From Oscillospiraceae bacterium (GTDB taxonomy: Bacteria > Bacillota > Clostridia > Oscillospirales > Acutalibacteraceae): a DNA stretch of 36,021 nucleotides. The DNA lies in assembly GCA_022779945.1 (NCBI GenBank), contig JALEYA010000132.1:1-36021 (forward strand). The letters run 5' to 3'. Shown here piece after piece: positions 9,176 through 16,438 of this stretch. The notes below the pieces were generated by a model, which saw only the letters and a list, made by a program, of their open reading frames with translations, did not search any database and was not told the DNA's origin. Within the stretch, counting starts at the first letter, position 1; each line of letters opens with the position of its first letter. Both the position numbers and the translations under genes were made by a program.

Positions 9176-9589
9176 TTACCAATCACCACCAAAAATATAG
9201 AACAAACAATACGCTGCAACGATTACAATTCCGCCAATCTTCCAAGCCCAATCAAATTTTTCTGTTTTTTTCACATCTTTGTGATATGATTCAAAGTCAC
9301 CCTTGTAATGGAAAGTATTCACCAAAGTGGCATATTCATATTGACTTAAAGAAGCTACCGATTCAACTCCGTTTTTCCAAATGAGTTTAACCGAATATTT
9401 TCCTGCTATTGCAACATCACTACCAGATTGCAATTCATAACTTTTAAAACTTTGATCGGTGATATATGCCACCAGATGTAAGTCTTTATCATCATCGTCA
9501 AATGGAGCAATAAATAGTCTTTCCTCTCCGCCCATATATTTTGTACTTACAACATACCCGGCATATTTTCCTTTTTCAACTAATCCCAT
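9176..9589 (-). CDS. uncharacterised protein with C-terminal TM helix
   Basis: Good SD (GAAAGGATG) before ATG at 9589; C-terminal hydrophobic helix (IGGIVIVAAYCLFYIFGG); upstream of and co-directional with the VanZ-like gene. Confidence 0.75.
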   Translation of the reverse strand: MGLVEKGKYAGYVVSTKYMGGEERLFIAPFDDDDKDLHLVAYITDQSFKSYELQSGSDVAIAGKYSVKLIWKNGVESVASLSQYEYATLVNTFHYKGDFESYHKDVKKTEKFDWAWKIGGIVIVAAYCLFYIFGGDW

Positions 9590-9667
9590 TATTAACATCC
9601 TTTCTAGAATAATATTTTTACGATAAATCTATTTTTTCCTTTCGTCAAACACACTTTTTTATCTCGT

Positions 9668-9701
9668 AAAAATAAAAAAGTGCGCAGTCGAAACTACGCA
9701 C
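9668..9701 (-). terminator. intrinsic terminator ending the leader RNA
   Basis: GTGCGTAGT-TTCG-ACTGCGCAC (9 bp) followed by TTTTTTATTTTT. Confidence 0.9.
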
Positions 9702-9845
9702 AAAAAACACATAGCTCAACTGTCGCCAAACAAAATCTCTAACAAATCTCACAGAAGTAAGTGTATGCAGAAATAGAGCATATATGTTTTTATAAAAATA
9801 AAAACACTACACCCTGTGAGACTGAATATTCAGATTTTGTTTGGC
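9668..9845 (-). ncRNA. structured leader RNA candidate (riboswitch/attenuator-like), family unassigned
   Basis: Minus-strand RNA from about 9845: P1 GCCAAACAAAATCT/AGATTTTGTTTGGC (14 bp), P2 TCTCACAG/CTGTGAGA, hairpins GTTTTTAT-TTTT-ATAAAAAC and TATGC-N9-GCATA, antiterminator-like strand, then terminator. Confidence 0.7.
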
Positions 9846-9851
9846 AAATTC

Positions 9852-9880
9852 AGTATAGCACATTATTTTTTGTTTTGCAA
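9852..9880 (-). promoter_or_regulatory. sigma-A-type promoter with extended -10 driving the leader RNA
   Basis: TTGCAA - 17 nt - TATACT preceded by TGC (TGn) on the minus strand. Confidence 0.82.
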
Positions 9881-10121
9881 GTATTTTACTTGAACCTGTG
9901 CCGCCAACTTCTTCGGCGTATACGCTCACCGCTTGCACAAAAGATAAACGCTGCCTCTTTGAACCCGGTATTTCATCCTTCTAACAAACCATTGCAATAT
10001 AATGAAAGAATCTTACGATTATGAAGTAAAATTTGACCATCACATTTGCAAAGACAATATTTCATAGCGTCAGCATCTTTATATCCACAGAATACTTCAC
10101 TCTCCTTAAGGCGAATTTCAT

Positions 10122-10153
10122 AGAAAAAGCACTTGCCGAAGCAAGTGCTTTTT
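10122..10153 (-). terminator. intrinsic terminator downstream of tRNA-Thr
   Basis: AAGCACTTGC-TTCG-GCAAGTGCTT 10-bp stem followed by T-tract. Confidence 0.93.
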
Positions 10154-10155
10154 CA

Positions 10156-10231
10156 TGGAGCTACTGGTCGGACTCGAACCGACGACCTGCGCATTACGAA
10201 TGCGCTGCTCTACCAACTGAGCCACAGTAGC
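10156..10231 (-). tRNA. tRNA-Thr (anticodon CGT), CCA encoded
   Basis: GCTACTGTGGCTCAGTTGGTAGAGCAGCGCATTCGTAATGCGCAGGTCGTCGGTTCGAGTCCGACCAGTAGCTCCA folds as a cloverleaf; anticodon loop TTCGTAA. Confidence 0.97.
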
Positions 10232-10305
10232 GTATTGCGAACTTCAAAGTCCGCTTAGTAGTATATCATAAAGATTTAAAAATGTAAAGAGGATTTTCAA
10301 ATTTT

Positions 10306-11289
10306 TTATCCGTTTAAAATTTGTCTGATATCCCGTCCGCAAAACTGAAGCGGCATACAGCTTCCGACAATTCTCGATGCGATCCGCTGAGAGTACTTTT
10401 CTTCGATCTCCCGGACGGTAAGATTCGTGCTGATAATAATCGGTTTTGAATTAATCATCCTCGTGTTCAGGATATTATACAGCTCGGCAACGGTAAACTG
10501 CGTTGAAAACTCGGCGCCGAGGTCATCAAGAATCAGCAGATCCGATTCGTATAAGTCTCCCTCAATGCTGTCCTCGTTATAGGTAGTCTTTCCGAAATGC
10601 TCCTTCTGAAGCCTGTCCATGATATTCTGAACGCTGTTATAGTAAACGCTGTAGCCTTTATTGATGACCACACCCAGAATGGCAAGGGACAGATGCGTTT
10701 TTCCGAGTCCCGTCTTTCCGAGCATGATAAGCCCCGTTGAACGGCGTGAGAAGTCCTTCGCCCAGTCACAGCAGTATTCATAAACCGTTTTCATCTGCTC
10801 TTTCTGGCTGATCCCGAGAACGGGGTCAACAACGTTCGGGTAACAGTCAAGCCGGAAAGAATCAAAGGTGCATTTTTTGATCTGAGCGGAGATTCCGAGC
10901 TCGTCAACCGCTGTCTGCTTTATCAGCTTTTTATAGCAGTCACAGTAATATCCGTCGTGAAAGCCGGTATCATGGCACACCGGGCAGGTATACTTCGCTT
11001 CAAGATAATCCTCGGGCAGACCGGCGCTTTTCAAAAGCTCTTTTCTCTTCTGCTGAGCCTGAAGGCTTTTTTCGGAAATCTTCAGCACATGCTTCTCTGC
11101 ATCGTCCCCCAGACCGATGGCTTTTACTGCCTGAACGGCGCAGTCCGCCATTTCACGCTCAACGCTCAGAAGTTCGGGACATTTCAAGGCGGCGGCGTTT
11201 CTGCGCATTTTCTGCTCGTCCTCCGCCTTTTTTCTCCTTGCCTCAAGACGCTGTGCGGCTTTCTCATATACACTTTTTTTGTATGCCAT
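10306..11289 (-). CDS. DnaC/DnaI-like helicase-loader ATPase
   Basis: Cysteine cluster CPVCHDTGFHDGYYCDC, Walker A GKTGLGKTHLS, Walker B LLILDDLGAE. Confidence 0.92.
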   Translation of the reverse strand: MAYKKSVYEKAAQRLEARRKKAEDEQKMRRNAAALKCPELLSVEREMADCAVQAVKAIGLGDDAEKHVLKISEKSLQAQQKRKELLKSAGLPEDYLEAKYTCPVCHDTGFHDGYYCDCYKKLIKQTAVDELGISAQIKKCTFDSFRLDCYPNVVDPVLGISQKEQMKTVYEYCCDWAKDFSRRSTGLIMLGKTGLGKTHLSLAILGVVINKGYSVYYNSVQNIMDRLQKEHFGKTTYNEDSIEGDLYESDLLILDDLGAEFSTQFTVAELYNILNTRMINSKPIIISTNLTVREIEEKYSQRIASRIVGSCMPLQFCGRDIRQILNG

Positions 11290-11303
11290 GCATCTGACCG
11301 CCT

Positions 11304-12344
11304 TTATTGTGAATTCATTTTTTTATACTTTAAGCCGACCGACTTTTTCGCAAAAGCGTCAAGGTCATAAGACGCCGACGTTTCCGGCTTTTCTTCGGTT
11401 TTTTTCGGCTGAACCGATTTTGATTGGATCCATTTTTCGTGTTCCGCTTCAACATCGGACGGCGTTTTTATTCCGCTGTCATGCCAATTTTTCAGCACCT
11501 TATCCATATAAGCAAGACTCATTTTTTCCGTTCTGTCAATGCTGATTTCATAAGCTGTATAAATCATATCGGCCGCAAAGCCGTATTCTTTGCTCCAGAC
11601 ATTAAAATACCGCCGTTGTTTTTCGGTCGGCTTCGAATTTTTGACGCCGCTCATTTCCCGAAAATCCCGCCACAGCGCATCCGTTCCCGTCTGTTCGGTT
11701 ATGTACTGCTCCGCCGACTCAATCGTATCAATTTCAAGCTCACTCCACTTTTTCCCGAGCTTCGCAATATAACTGTAGGACGTCTTTTTCAGCGACTTTG
11801 CGTATTCGATCAGCATTAAAATCACTTCGATCGGTAATCCGTAGCTGTCGTGAAGCATAATCAGAATCGACTGTCCGTCATATCCGATCGTTTTTCCGAG
11901 TTTCAGCTGAGCTTCGGAAAAAAGCTCCTTGAACTGTTCGCACTCTTTCAGCCTTGCGGCAACCTGCTCGTGACTCGGCTTTGAAATCGGAAGTTCACTG
12001 ACGGTATGGCTTTGCGGCTTTTGCGGAATTTCTGCTTTTTCCTCTTTTTCGGCATCGGCCGTTTTTTCCGTATTGCCAAAAACAACGACCGCATCGTCGT
12101 CCGCACGTAAAAGAAGCCCCCGCTCGCGCCAGAATATCAGCGCATCGGCAACATCGGCTTCGTCAAGAAACAGCGCCTTTGCAATTTCGGCTGTATCCGG
12201 ACTTTTCCCCGATATTGCGTGGCGAAAAAAATAAAGCAGTGTCTTGAGCTGAACAACACTTGCAAGACGTATGTTTTCGTCAACGAGGGAAGCCGGTACG
12301 GGAAACATATTCGAAAATACCGACGGGTTGATTTTATATTCCAT
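11304..12344 (-). CDS. DnaD-domain replication initiation protein
   Basis: DnaD-like segments (LGKTIGYDGQSILIMLHDSYGLPIEVILMLIEYA; YMDKVLKNWHDSGIKT) next to the DnaC-like gene. Confidence 0.88.
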   Translation of the reverse strand: MEYKINPSVFSNMFPVPASLVDENIRLASVVQLKTLLYFFRHAISGKSPDTAEIAKALFLDEADVADALIFWRERGLLLRADDDAVVVFGNTEKTADAEKEEKAEIPQKPQSHTVSELPISKPSHEQVAARLKECEQFKELFSEAQLKLGKTIGYDGQSILIMLHDSYGLPIEVILMLIEYAKSLKKTSYSYIAKLGKKWSELEIDTIESAEQYITEQTGTDALWRDFREMSGVKNSKPTEKQRRYFNVWSKEYGFAADMIYTAYEISIDRTEKMSLAYMDKVLKNWHDSGIKTPSDVEAEHEKWIQSKSVQPKKTEEKPETSASYDLDAFAKKSVGLKYKKMNSQ

Positions 12345-12373
12345 ACTTTGCCTTTCAATTCAACAAAATTCTG

Positions 12374-13117
12374 TCAGCGGTTTTTTACCATCTGATTATA
12401 AATGCGGCACATCTCATCGGAATCACCTTGCGCTACAAGCTGACCTTGCGTGAGAATGATCGCTTTGTTACATATTTTATTCACTCTGTCCGTACTGTGG
12501 GAAACAAAAAGTACGGTAACACCGTCACCCATCATTCCCTGAAGCCGCTTTTCGCTTTTTTCACGGAAAGCAGCATCGCCGACACTCAAAACCTCGTCAA
12601 GAATCAGCACGTCCGGCTTAACCGAGGTCGCAATCGAAAAACCGAGACGGGTTTTCATGCCCGATGAATAGCTTTTCAAGGGAGCATCAATAAAATCCTT
12701 CAGTTCCGAAAATTCAACGATTTCGTCATATTTTTCTTCGATGAATTTTCTTGAAAAGCCCATCGTAGCACCATATAAGAAAATATTTTCACGTCCGGAA
12801 TAGTTCTGGTCAAAGCCGGCACTAAGCTCAATTAACGGAGCGATAACACCTTTGACGTTAACACTGCCCATTGTCGGCTTCAGCACGCGGGCAATCGTTT
12901 TTAAAAGCGTACTTTTTCCGGCGCCGTTAAAGCCCATTACTCCCATTCTGTCGCCCTTTTCAACCTTGAAGCTGATATCTTTCAGTGCCCAGAATTCAGA
13001 GAAATGAAGATTTCCCTTGGCAAGACGAATCAGATATTCCTTTGCGTTGTCAACACCCTCCTTATTGATGTTGAACTTCATGCTGACATGGTCAACTTCG
13101 ATCGCGTAATTACTCAC
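12374..13117 (-). CDS. ABC transporter ATP-binding protein, polysaccharide/teichoic acid export type (Wzt/TagH-like)
   Basis: Walker A GFNGAGKST, signature YSSGMKTRLGFSIAT, Walker B VLILDEVLSVGD. Confidence 0.92.
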   Translation of the reverse strand: MSNYAIEVDHVSMKFNINKEGVDNAKEYLIRLAKGNLHFSEFWALKDISFKVEKGDRMGVMGFNGAGKSTLLKTIARVLKPTMGSVNVKGVIAPLIELSAGFDQNYSGRENIFLYGATMGFSRKFIEEKYDEIVEFSELKDFIDAPLKSYSSGMKTRLGFSIATSVKPDVLILDEVLSVGDAAFREKSEKRLQGMMGDGVTVLFVSHSTDRVNKICNKAIILTQGQLVAQGDSDEMCRIYNQMVKNR

Positions 13118-13132
13118 TCTGTTCTTCCTTTC

Positions 13133-13984
13133 TTATATGTGAAGAATGAATTTATCCTGGAATTTATAAAACAGTAAAAAGCCGACAACAAGGCAGACAA
13201 CAGCCGCCACACAGCAATAAAGCATAATATGCATACTCCAATGCTGCCAGAAGGTGTCCGGTCCGCCCCAGATGATGCAGGCACGGAACATATCGATAAT
13301 TCCGTACAGGGGATTGAGCTTGATCAGCTTGAGCTGCATGCTTCCCGCTTCAAAACCGAGTCGGTCAATCGTGTAAACGATCGGCGTTACATAGAAAAGC
13401 AGCAGACAGACAACATCATAAATGTTTTCGATATCGCGGAAGAACACCGACAGTGTTGCAAGAATCATGCCGACACCGAGTGAAAAGAAAAACAGAATAA
13501 TAATCGGCACTACGGCAAAAACAATTCGCCATGTTATATGAATCGGATGAATGTTGGTCAGGTTAAAGAACAAAATGACGACAACAAGAACCGAAAGCGA
13601 AATCAAGAACGTGACAAAAGTCGAAATCACGGAAGAAAGTGGATAAATATATTTCGGAACATATACTTTTTTGATGATACCCGCCCGGCTTCGGATCGAC
13701 CGCATCGCCCGCTTGGTGGAGGACGAAAAGAATTCGTAAAGTAAGCGGCCACAAAGAAGATAGACCGGATAGTTGACAACCTTACTGCTGTCACGACCGA
13801 AAAGGCTGTTGAAAACGAAAGACAGCACGATCATTGTCAAAAGCGGCTGTAAGAACGTCCAAAGCATTCCGAGAAACGAGTCCCGGTATTGAAGCTTAAT
13901 ATTTTTATGAACAAGCTCACTGAGCAAAAACCTGTATTTCATGAAGTTTTCGCCGTGACCTTTCATTGTTTTTTCCTTTTTCAA
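13133..13984 (-). CDS. ABC-2 type permease, polysaccharide export (Wzm/TagG-like)
   Basis: KYRFLLSELVHKNIKLQYRDSFLGMLWTFLQPL; SD AGGAGG before TTG at 13984 (alternative ATG 13966). Confidence 0.9.
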   Translation of the reverse strand: MKKEKTMKGHGENFMKYRFLLSELVHKNIKLQYRDSFLGMLWTFLQPLLTMIVLSFVFNSLFGRDSSKVVNYPVYLLCGRLLYEFFSSSTKRAMRSIRSRAGIIKKVYVPKYIYPLSSVISTFVTFLISLSVLVVVILFFNLTNIHPIHITWRIVFAVVPIIILFFFSLGVGMILATLSVFFRDIENIYDVVCLLLFYVTPIVYTIDRLGFEAGSMQLKLIKLNPLYGIIDMFRACIIWGGPDTFWQHWSMHIMLYCCVAAVVCLVVGFLLFYKFQDKFILHI

Positions 13985-14020
13985 GGCTTCTCCTCCTAAA
14001 GTCAAGTCTTCCTGTGTTTA

Positions 14021-14182
14021 GGCAACCTCTAAAAACGTCCCGGCATTCGTCATAATGCCCAACTAATGCCGTCTTTGTCGTTCTCAATCCTTGAAATACA
14101 CAGAGTATGTCTACGGATTTTTGCCTAAAATCCGACATCATTTGTGCACTATGCCAAACGCCTGGAGTTTTTAGAGGTTGCC
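14021..14182. mobile_element. 162-bp MITE-like element
   Basis: Perfect 16-bp TIRs GGCAACCTCTAAAAAC (14021-14036) / GTTTTTAGAGGTTGCC (14167-14182), flanked by TTTA at 14017-14020 and 14183-14186; internal imperfect palindrome; no transposase. Confidence 0.87.
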
Positions 14183-14233
14183 TTTAGTTTATCCCTGAAT
14201 ATACAGTCCCGAAATCAAAACTGTCGGTTTATT

Positions 14234-14262
14234 ATTATACCATAACGTGCCAAGTTTTACAA
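14234..14262 (-). promoter_or_regulatory. extended -10 promoter for the polysaccharide exporter operon
   Basis: TTGTAA - 17 nt - TATAAT with TGG before the -10 on the minus strand. Confidence 0.75.
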
Positions 14263-14315
14263 TAGGCAAATTCCCCGGTTGCCCCCGAGAAAACTTCAAG
14301 TGCGAAACAAGGGAG

Positions 14316-14969
14316 TCAAACCTTTTTAACGTCCGGAAAATCCGCTTGTGTTAAACGGAAGTGTTCCGTATGACCGCCGCTGAAACACACCGAAACCATG
14401 AATCCGTCCTGCGAAAAAGTCAGAAACTCTTTTGAAAACAGCCTGAAACGATCTTGTCCGACCGCAGAAGAAAAATCAAGCCCACTCAGACCGGCTGAAA
14501 TACCTTCCCCGGTAAGCTTCAGATAGCTTTCCTTTTGCGTCCAGAAGCGCATAAAGCCAACAGAAGCACCGTCTGAAGAAAGCTCCAGTACTTTTTGCTC
14601 ATTTTCGCAAAGCACGCGTTTTATCACAGACGGCTTTGCGGCTTTGATAAGCTGAACATCAGCCCCGACTTCGTTTTTCGAAACAGCACAGAGCACCTTA
14701 CCGCTGGAATGGCTGAGATTGAAAAAGAACGGGGCGGATTTCAGATACGGCTTCCCTTTTTCGGAATAAACAAGCCGGATACCGTCTCTGCTTTTGCCGG
14801 TTTCGATTTCATAAACATAGGACAGCAACGACCAGGCAAGGATGTGTTCCTTTTTCGAAAGCGGATTTCGAAACGAATCAAGATCTTTTTTCTTTTCTTC
14901 GGGAATATATCCCCCTGTTTCGAAAAATCTGTCGTCAAACAAATTGACGTCGGTCATATAAAGCTTCAT
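14316..14969 (-). CDS. 4'-phosphopantetheinyl transferase superfamily (Sfp-type)
   Basis: FFFNLSHSSGKVLCAVSKNEVGADVQ and FWTQKESYLKLTGEG; SD GGAGAG before ATG at 14969; the longer ORF upstream is spurious. Confidence 0.92.
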   Translation of the reverse strand: MKLYMTDVNLFDDRFFETGGYIPEEKKKDLDSFRNPLSKKEHILAWSLLSYVYEIETGKSRDGIRLVYSEKGKPYLKSAPFFFNLSHSSGKVLCAVSKNEVGADVQLIKAAKPSVIKRVLCENEQKVLELSSDGASVGFMRFWTQKESYLKLTGEGISAGLSGLDFSSAVGQDRFRLFSKEFLTFSQDGFMVSVCFSGGHTEHFRLTQADFPDVKKV

Positions 14970-14989
14970 ATTTTCTCTCCGTATAACAA

Positions 14990-15011
14990 CAGGCAGTCCG
15001 TAAACTGCCTG
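14990..15011 (-). terminator. hairpin between pspC-like and PPTase genes
   Basis: CAGGCAGT-TTACGG-ACTGCCTG perfect 8-bp stem, weak T-tract (TTGTTAT). Confidence 0.55.
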
Positions 15012-15024
15012 AAAACCGTTATGT

Positions 15025-15546
15025 TCAATTGTTGTTGCCGCCGTTCGGGCCCGAATAAGGATCATTCGGGTTCTGGTAATACGTATTCTGATTTTGCTGC
15101 CATGCGTTCGGGTCACCGCCGGGAGCCGTATAATACTGCTGATCGGACGGTTCGTCGCCCTTAGGCATAACGATAATACAGGCGATATAGAACGCGAGCG
15201 AATAGCCGAACAAAATAATAAGAATAAGGAATATAACACGGACGATGGTCGGATCAATGCCGAACCATTCAGCCAGACCGCCGCACACACCGGCAATCTT
15301 CTTGTCGTGACTTCTCGTAAGACGGCGGGACGTATTCTGATAAAGCTGATAGTAATTGTCCGGCGCTTTCGGAATGACAAGCGCAATAACAAAATAGACG
15401 ATCAAGGCCGGAAGCACTTGCGTAGCAAGTCCGATCAAAACCGCAACGAGCCTTACAATGGTCGGGTCAATATTGTAATAGTCAGCAATACCCGAGCAGA
15501 CACCGCAAAGCTTTCTGTCAGGGGAGCAATAAAGCTTTTTCTTCAT
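15025..15546 (-). CDS. tandem PspC-domain membrane protein with Q/N/Y/P/G-rich tail
   Basis: Two PspC cores: KLCGVCSGIADYYNIDPTIVRLVAVL and KIAGVCGGLAEWFGIDPTIVRVIFLI. Confidence 0.93.
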   Translation of the reverse strand: MKKKLYCSPDRKLCGVCSGIADYYNIDPTIVRLVAVLIGLATQVLPALIVYFVIALVIPKAPDNYYQLYQNTSRRLTRSHDKKIAGVCGGLAEWFGIDPTIVRVIFLILIILFGYSLAFYIACIIVMPKGDEPSDQQYYTAPGGDPNAWQQNQNTYYQNPNDPYSGPNGGNNN

Positions 15547-15562
15547 ATTATTCTACCTCTTT

Positions 15563-16417
15563 TTATTTTAAATTATTCTGAAGCTTCACCGCGGCAACCG
15601 TATTTTTCATCAGCATCGCAATTGTCATCGGTCCGCAGCCGCCGGGAACGGGTGTTATAAACGATGCTTTTTCTTTTACATTTTCAAAATCCACGTCACC
15701 GCAAAGCTTTCCGTTTTCGTTTCGGTTAATACCGACATCAACGACAACGGCACCGTCTTTTACCATATCGGCGGTAATAAACTTCGCCTTTCCGACAGCG
15801 GCAACAATCACGTCCGCAGAGCGGCATATTTCAGCAAGATTCTTCGTCCGGGAATGACAAACGGTAACCGTCGCGTTCTTTTCAAGAAGCAGACACGCCA
15901 TCGGCTTTCCGACAATATTACTTCTTCCGACAACGACGCAGTTCTTTCCGCAAAGGTCAATGTTATAGTACGCAAGAAGCTCCATCACACCTGCCGGTGT
16001 ACAAGGAAGAAAAACACCATCCCCTACCCACATTTTTCCGACATTCACACAGCTGAACATATCCACATCTTTTTTGGGATCGATTCTTTCGATGACCGTG
16101 TTTTCGTCGATATGCTTCGGAAGCGGAAGCTGGCAAAGAATGCCGTTGACCTTTTCGTCGGCATTCAGTCTGTCAATCAGCGAAAGCAGCTCCTGCTGTG
16201 TTGTTTCCTCGGGAAGCGCATATTCCTCCGAACGGATTCCCGTCAGCTCACACGCCTTTTTCTTGTTGTTGACATAAACTCTCGATGCCGGATCAGAGCC
16301 TACAATAATCACAGCAAGACAAGCCTCGACGCCTTCTCTTTTCAGCTGTTCAACCTCAAGGCGAACGCTTTCTTTTACTGCCGCCGAAACGGTCTTTCCG
16401 TCAATCAGTGTAACCAT
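15563..16417 (-). CDS. folD: bifunctional methylenetetrahydrofolate dehydrogenase/methenyltetrahydrofolate cyclohydrolase
   Basis: GILCQLPLPKHID, CVVVGRSNIVGKPMACLLL, TPVPGGCGPMTIAMLMKNT. Confidence 0.97.
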   Translation of the reverse strand: MVTLIDGKTVSAAVKESVRLEVEQLKREGVEACLAVIIVGSDPASRVYVNNKKKACELTGIRSEEYALPEETTQQELLSLIDRLNADEKVNGILCQLPLPKHIDENTVIERIDPKKDVDMFSCVNVGKMWVGDGVFLPCTPAGVMELLAYYNIDLCGKNCVVVGRSNIVGKPMACLLLEKNATVTVCHSRTKNLAEICRSADVIVAAVGKAKFITADMVKDGAVVVDVGINRNENGKLCGDVDFENVKEKASFITPVPGGCGPMTIAMLMKNTVAAVKLQNNLK

Positions 16418-16438
16418 TTTTTATCCTTCACTTTCGTT

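Noticed and set aside
9668-9845. Calling the structured RNA a 6S RNA
   Set aside because: Length and closing helix are compatible, but the multi-hairpin interior and the antiterminator/terminator arrangement do not match the simple 6S bubble; left unassigned.
9761-10230. Plus-strand ORFs 9761-10024 and 10033-10230
   Set aside because: Overlap the leader RNA, its promoter and the tRNA-Thr gene, all on the other strand; no protein similarity recognisable.
10156-10231. tRNA-Thr as an integration site of a mobile island
   Set aside because: No integrase gene and no second copy of the tRNA 3' end found in the window.
13917-14141. 74-aa minus-strand ORF (MMSDFRQKSVDILCVFQGLRTTKTALVGHYDECRDVFRGC...)
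   Set aside because: Runs across the MITE and into the exporter gene; likely a MITE-derived spurious ORF, not a protein gene.
14316-14969. Sfp-type PPTase as marker of an NRPS/PKS cluster
   Set aside because: No biosynthetic megasynthase or carrier-protein genes nearby; may simply serve fatty-acid or other ACP.
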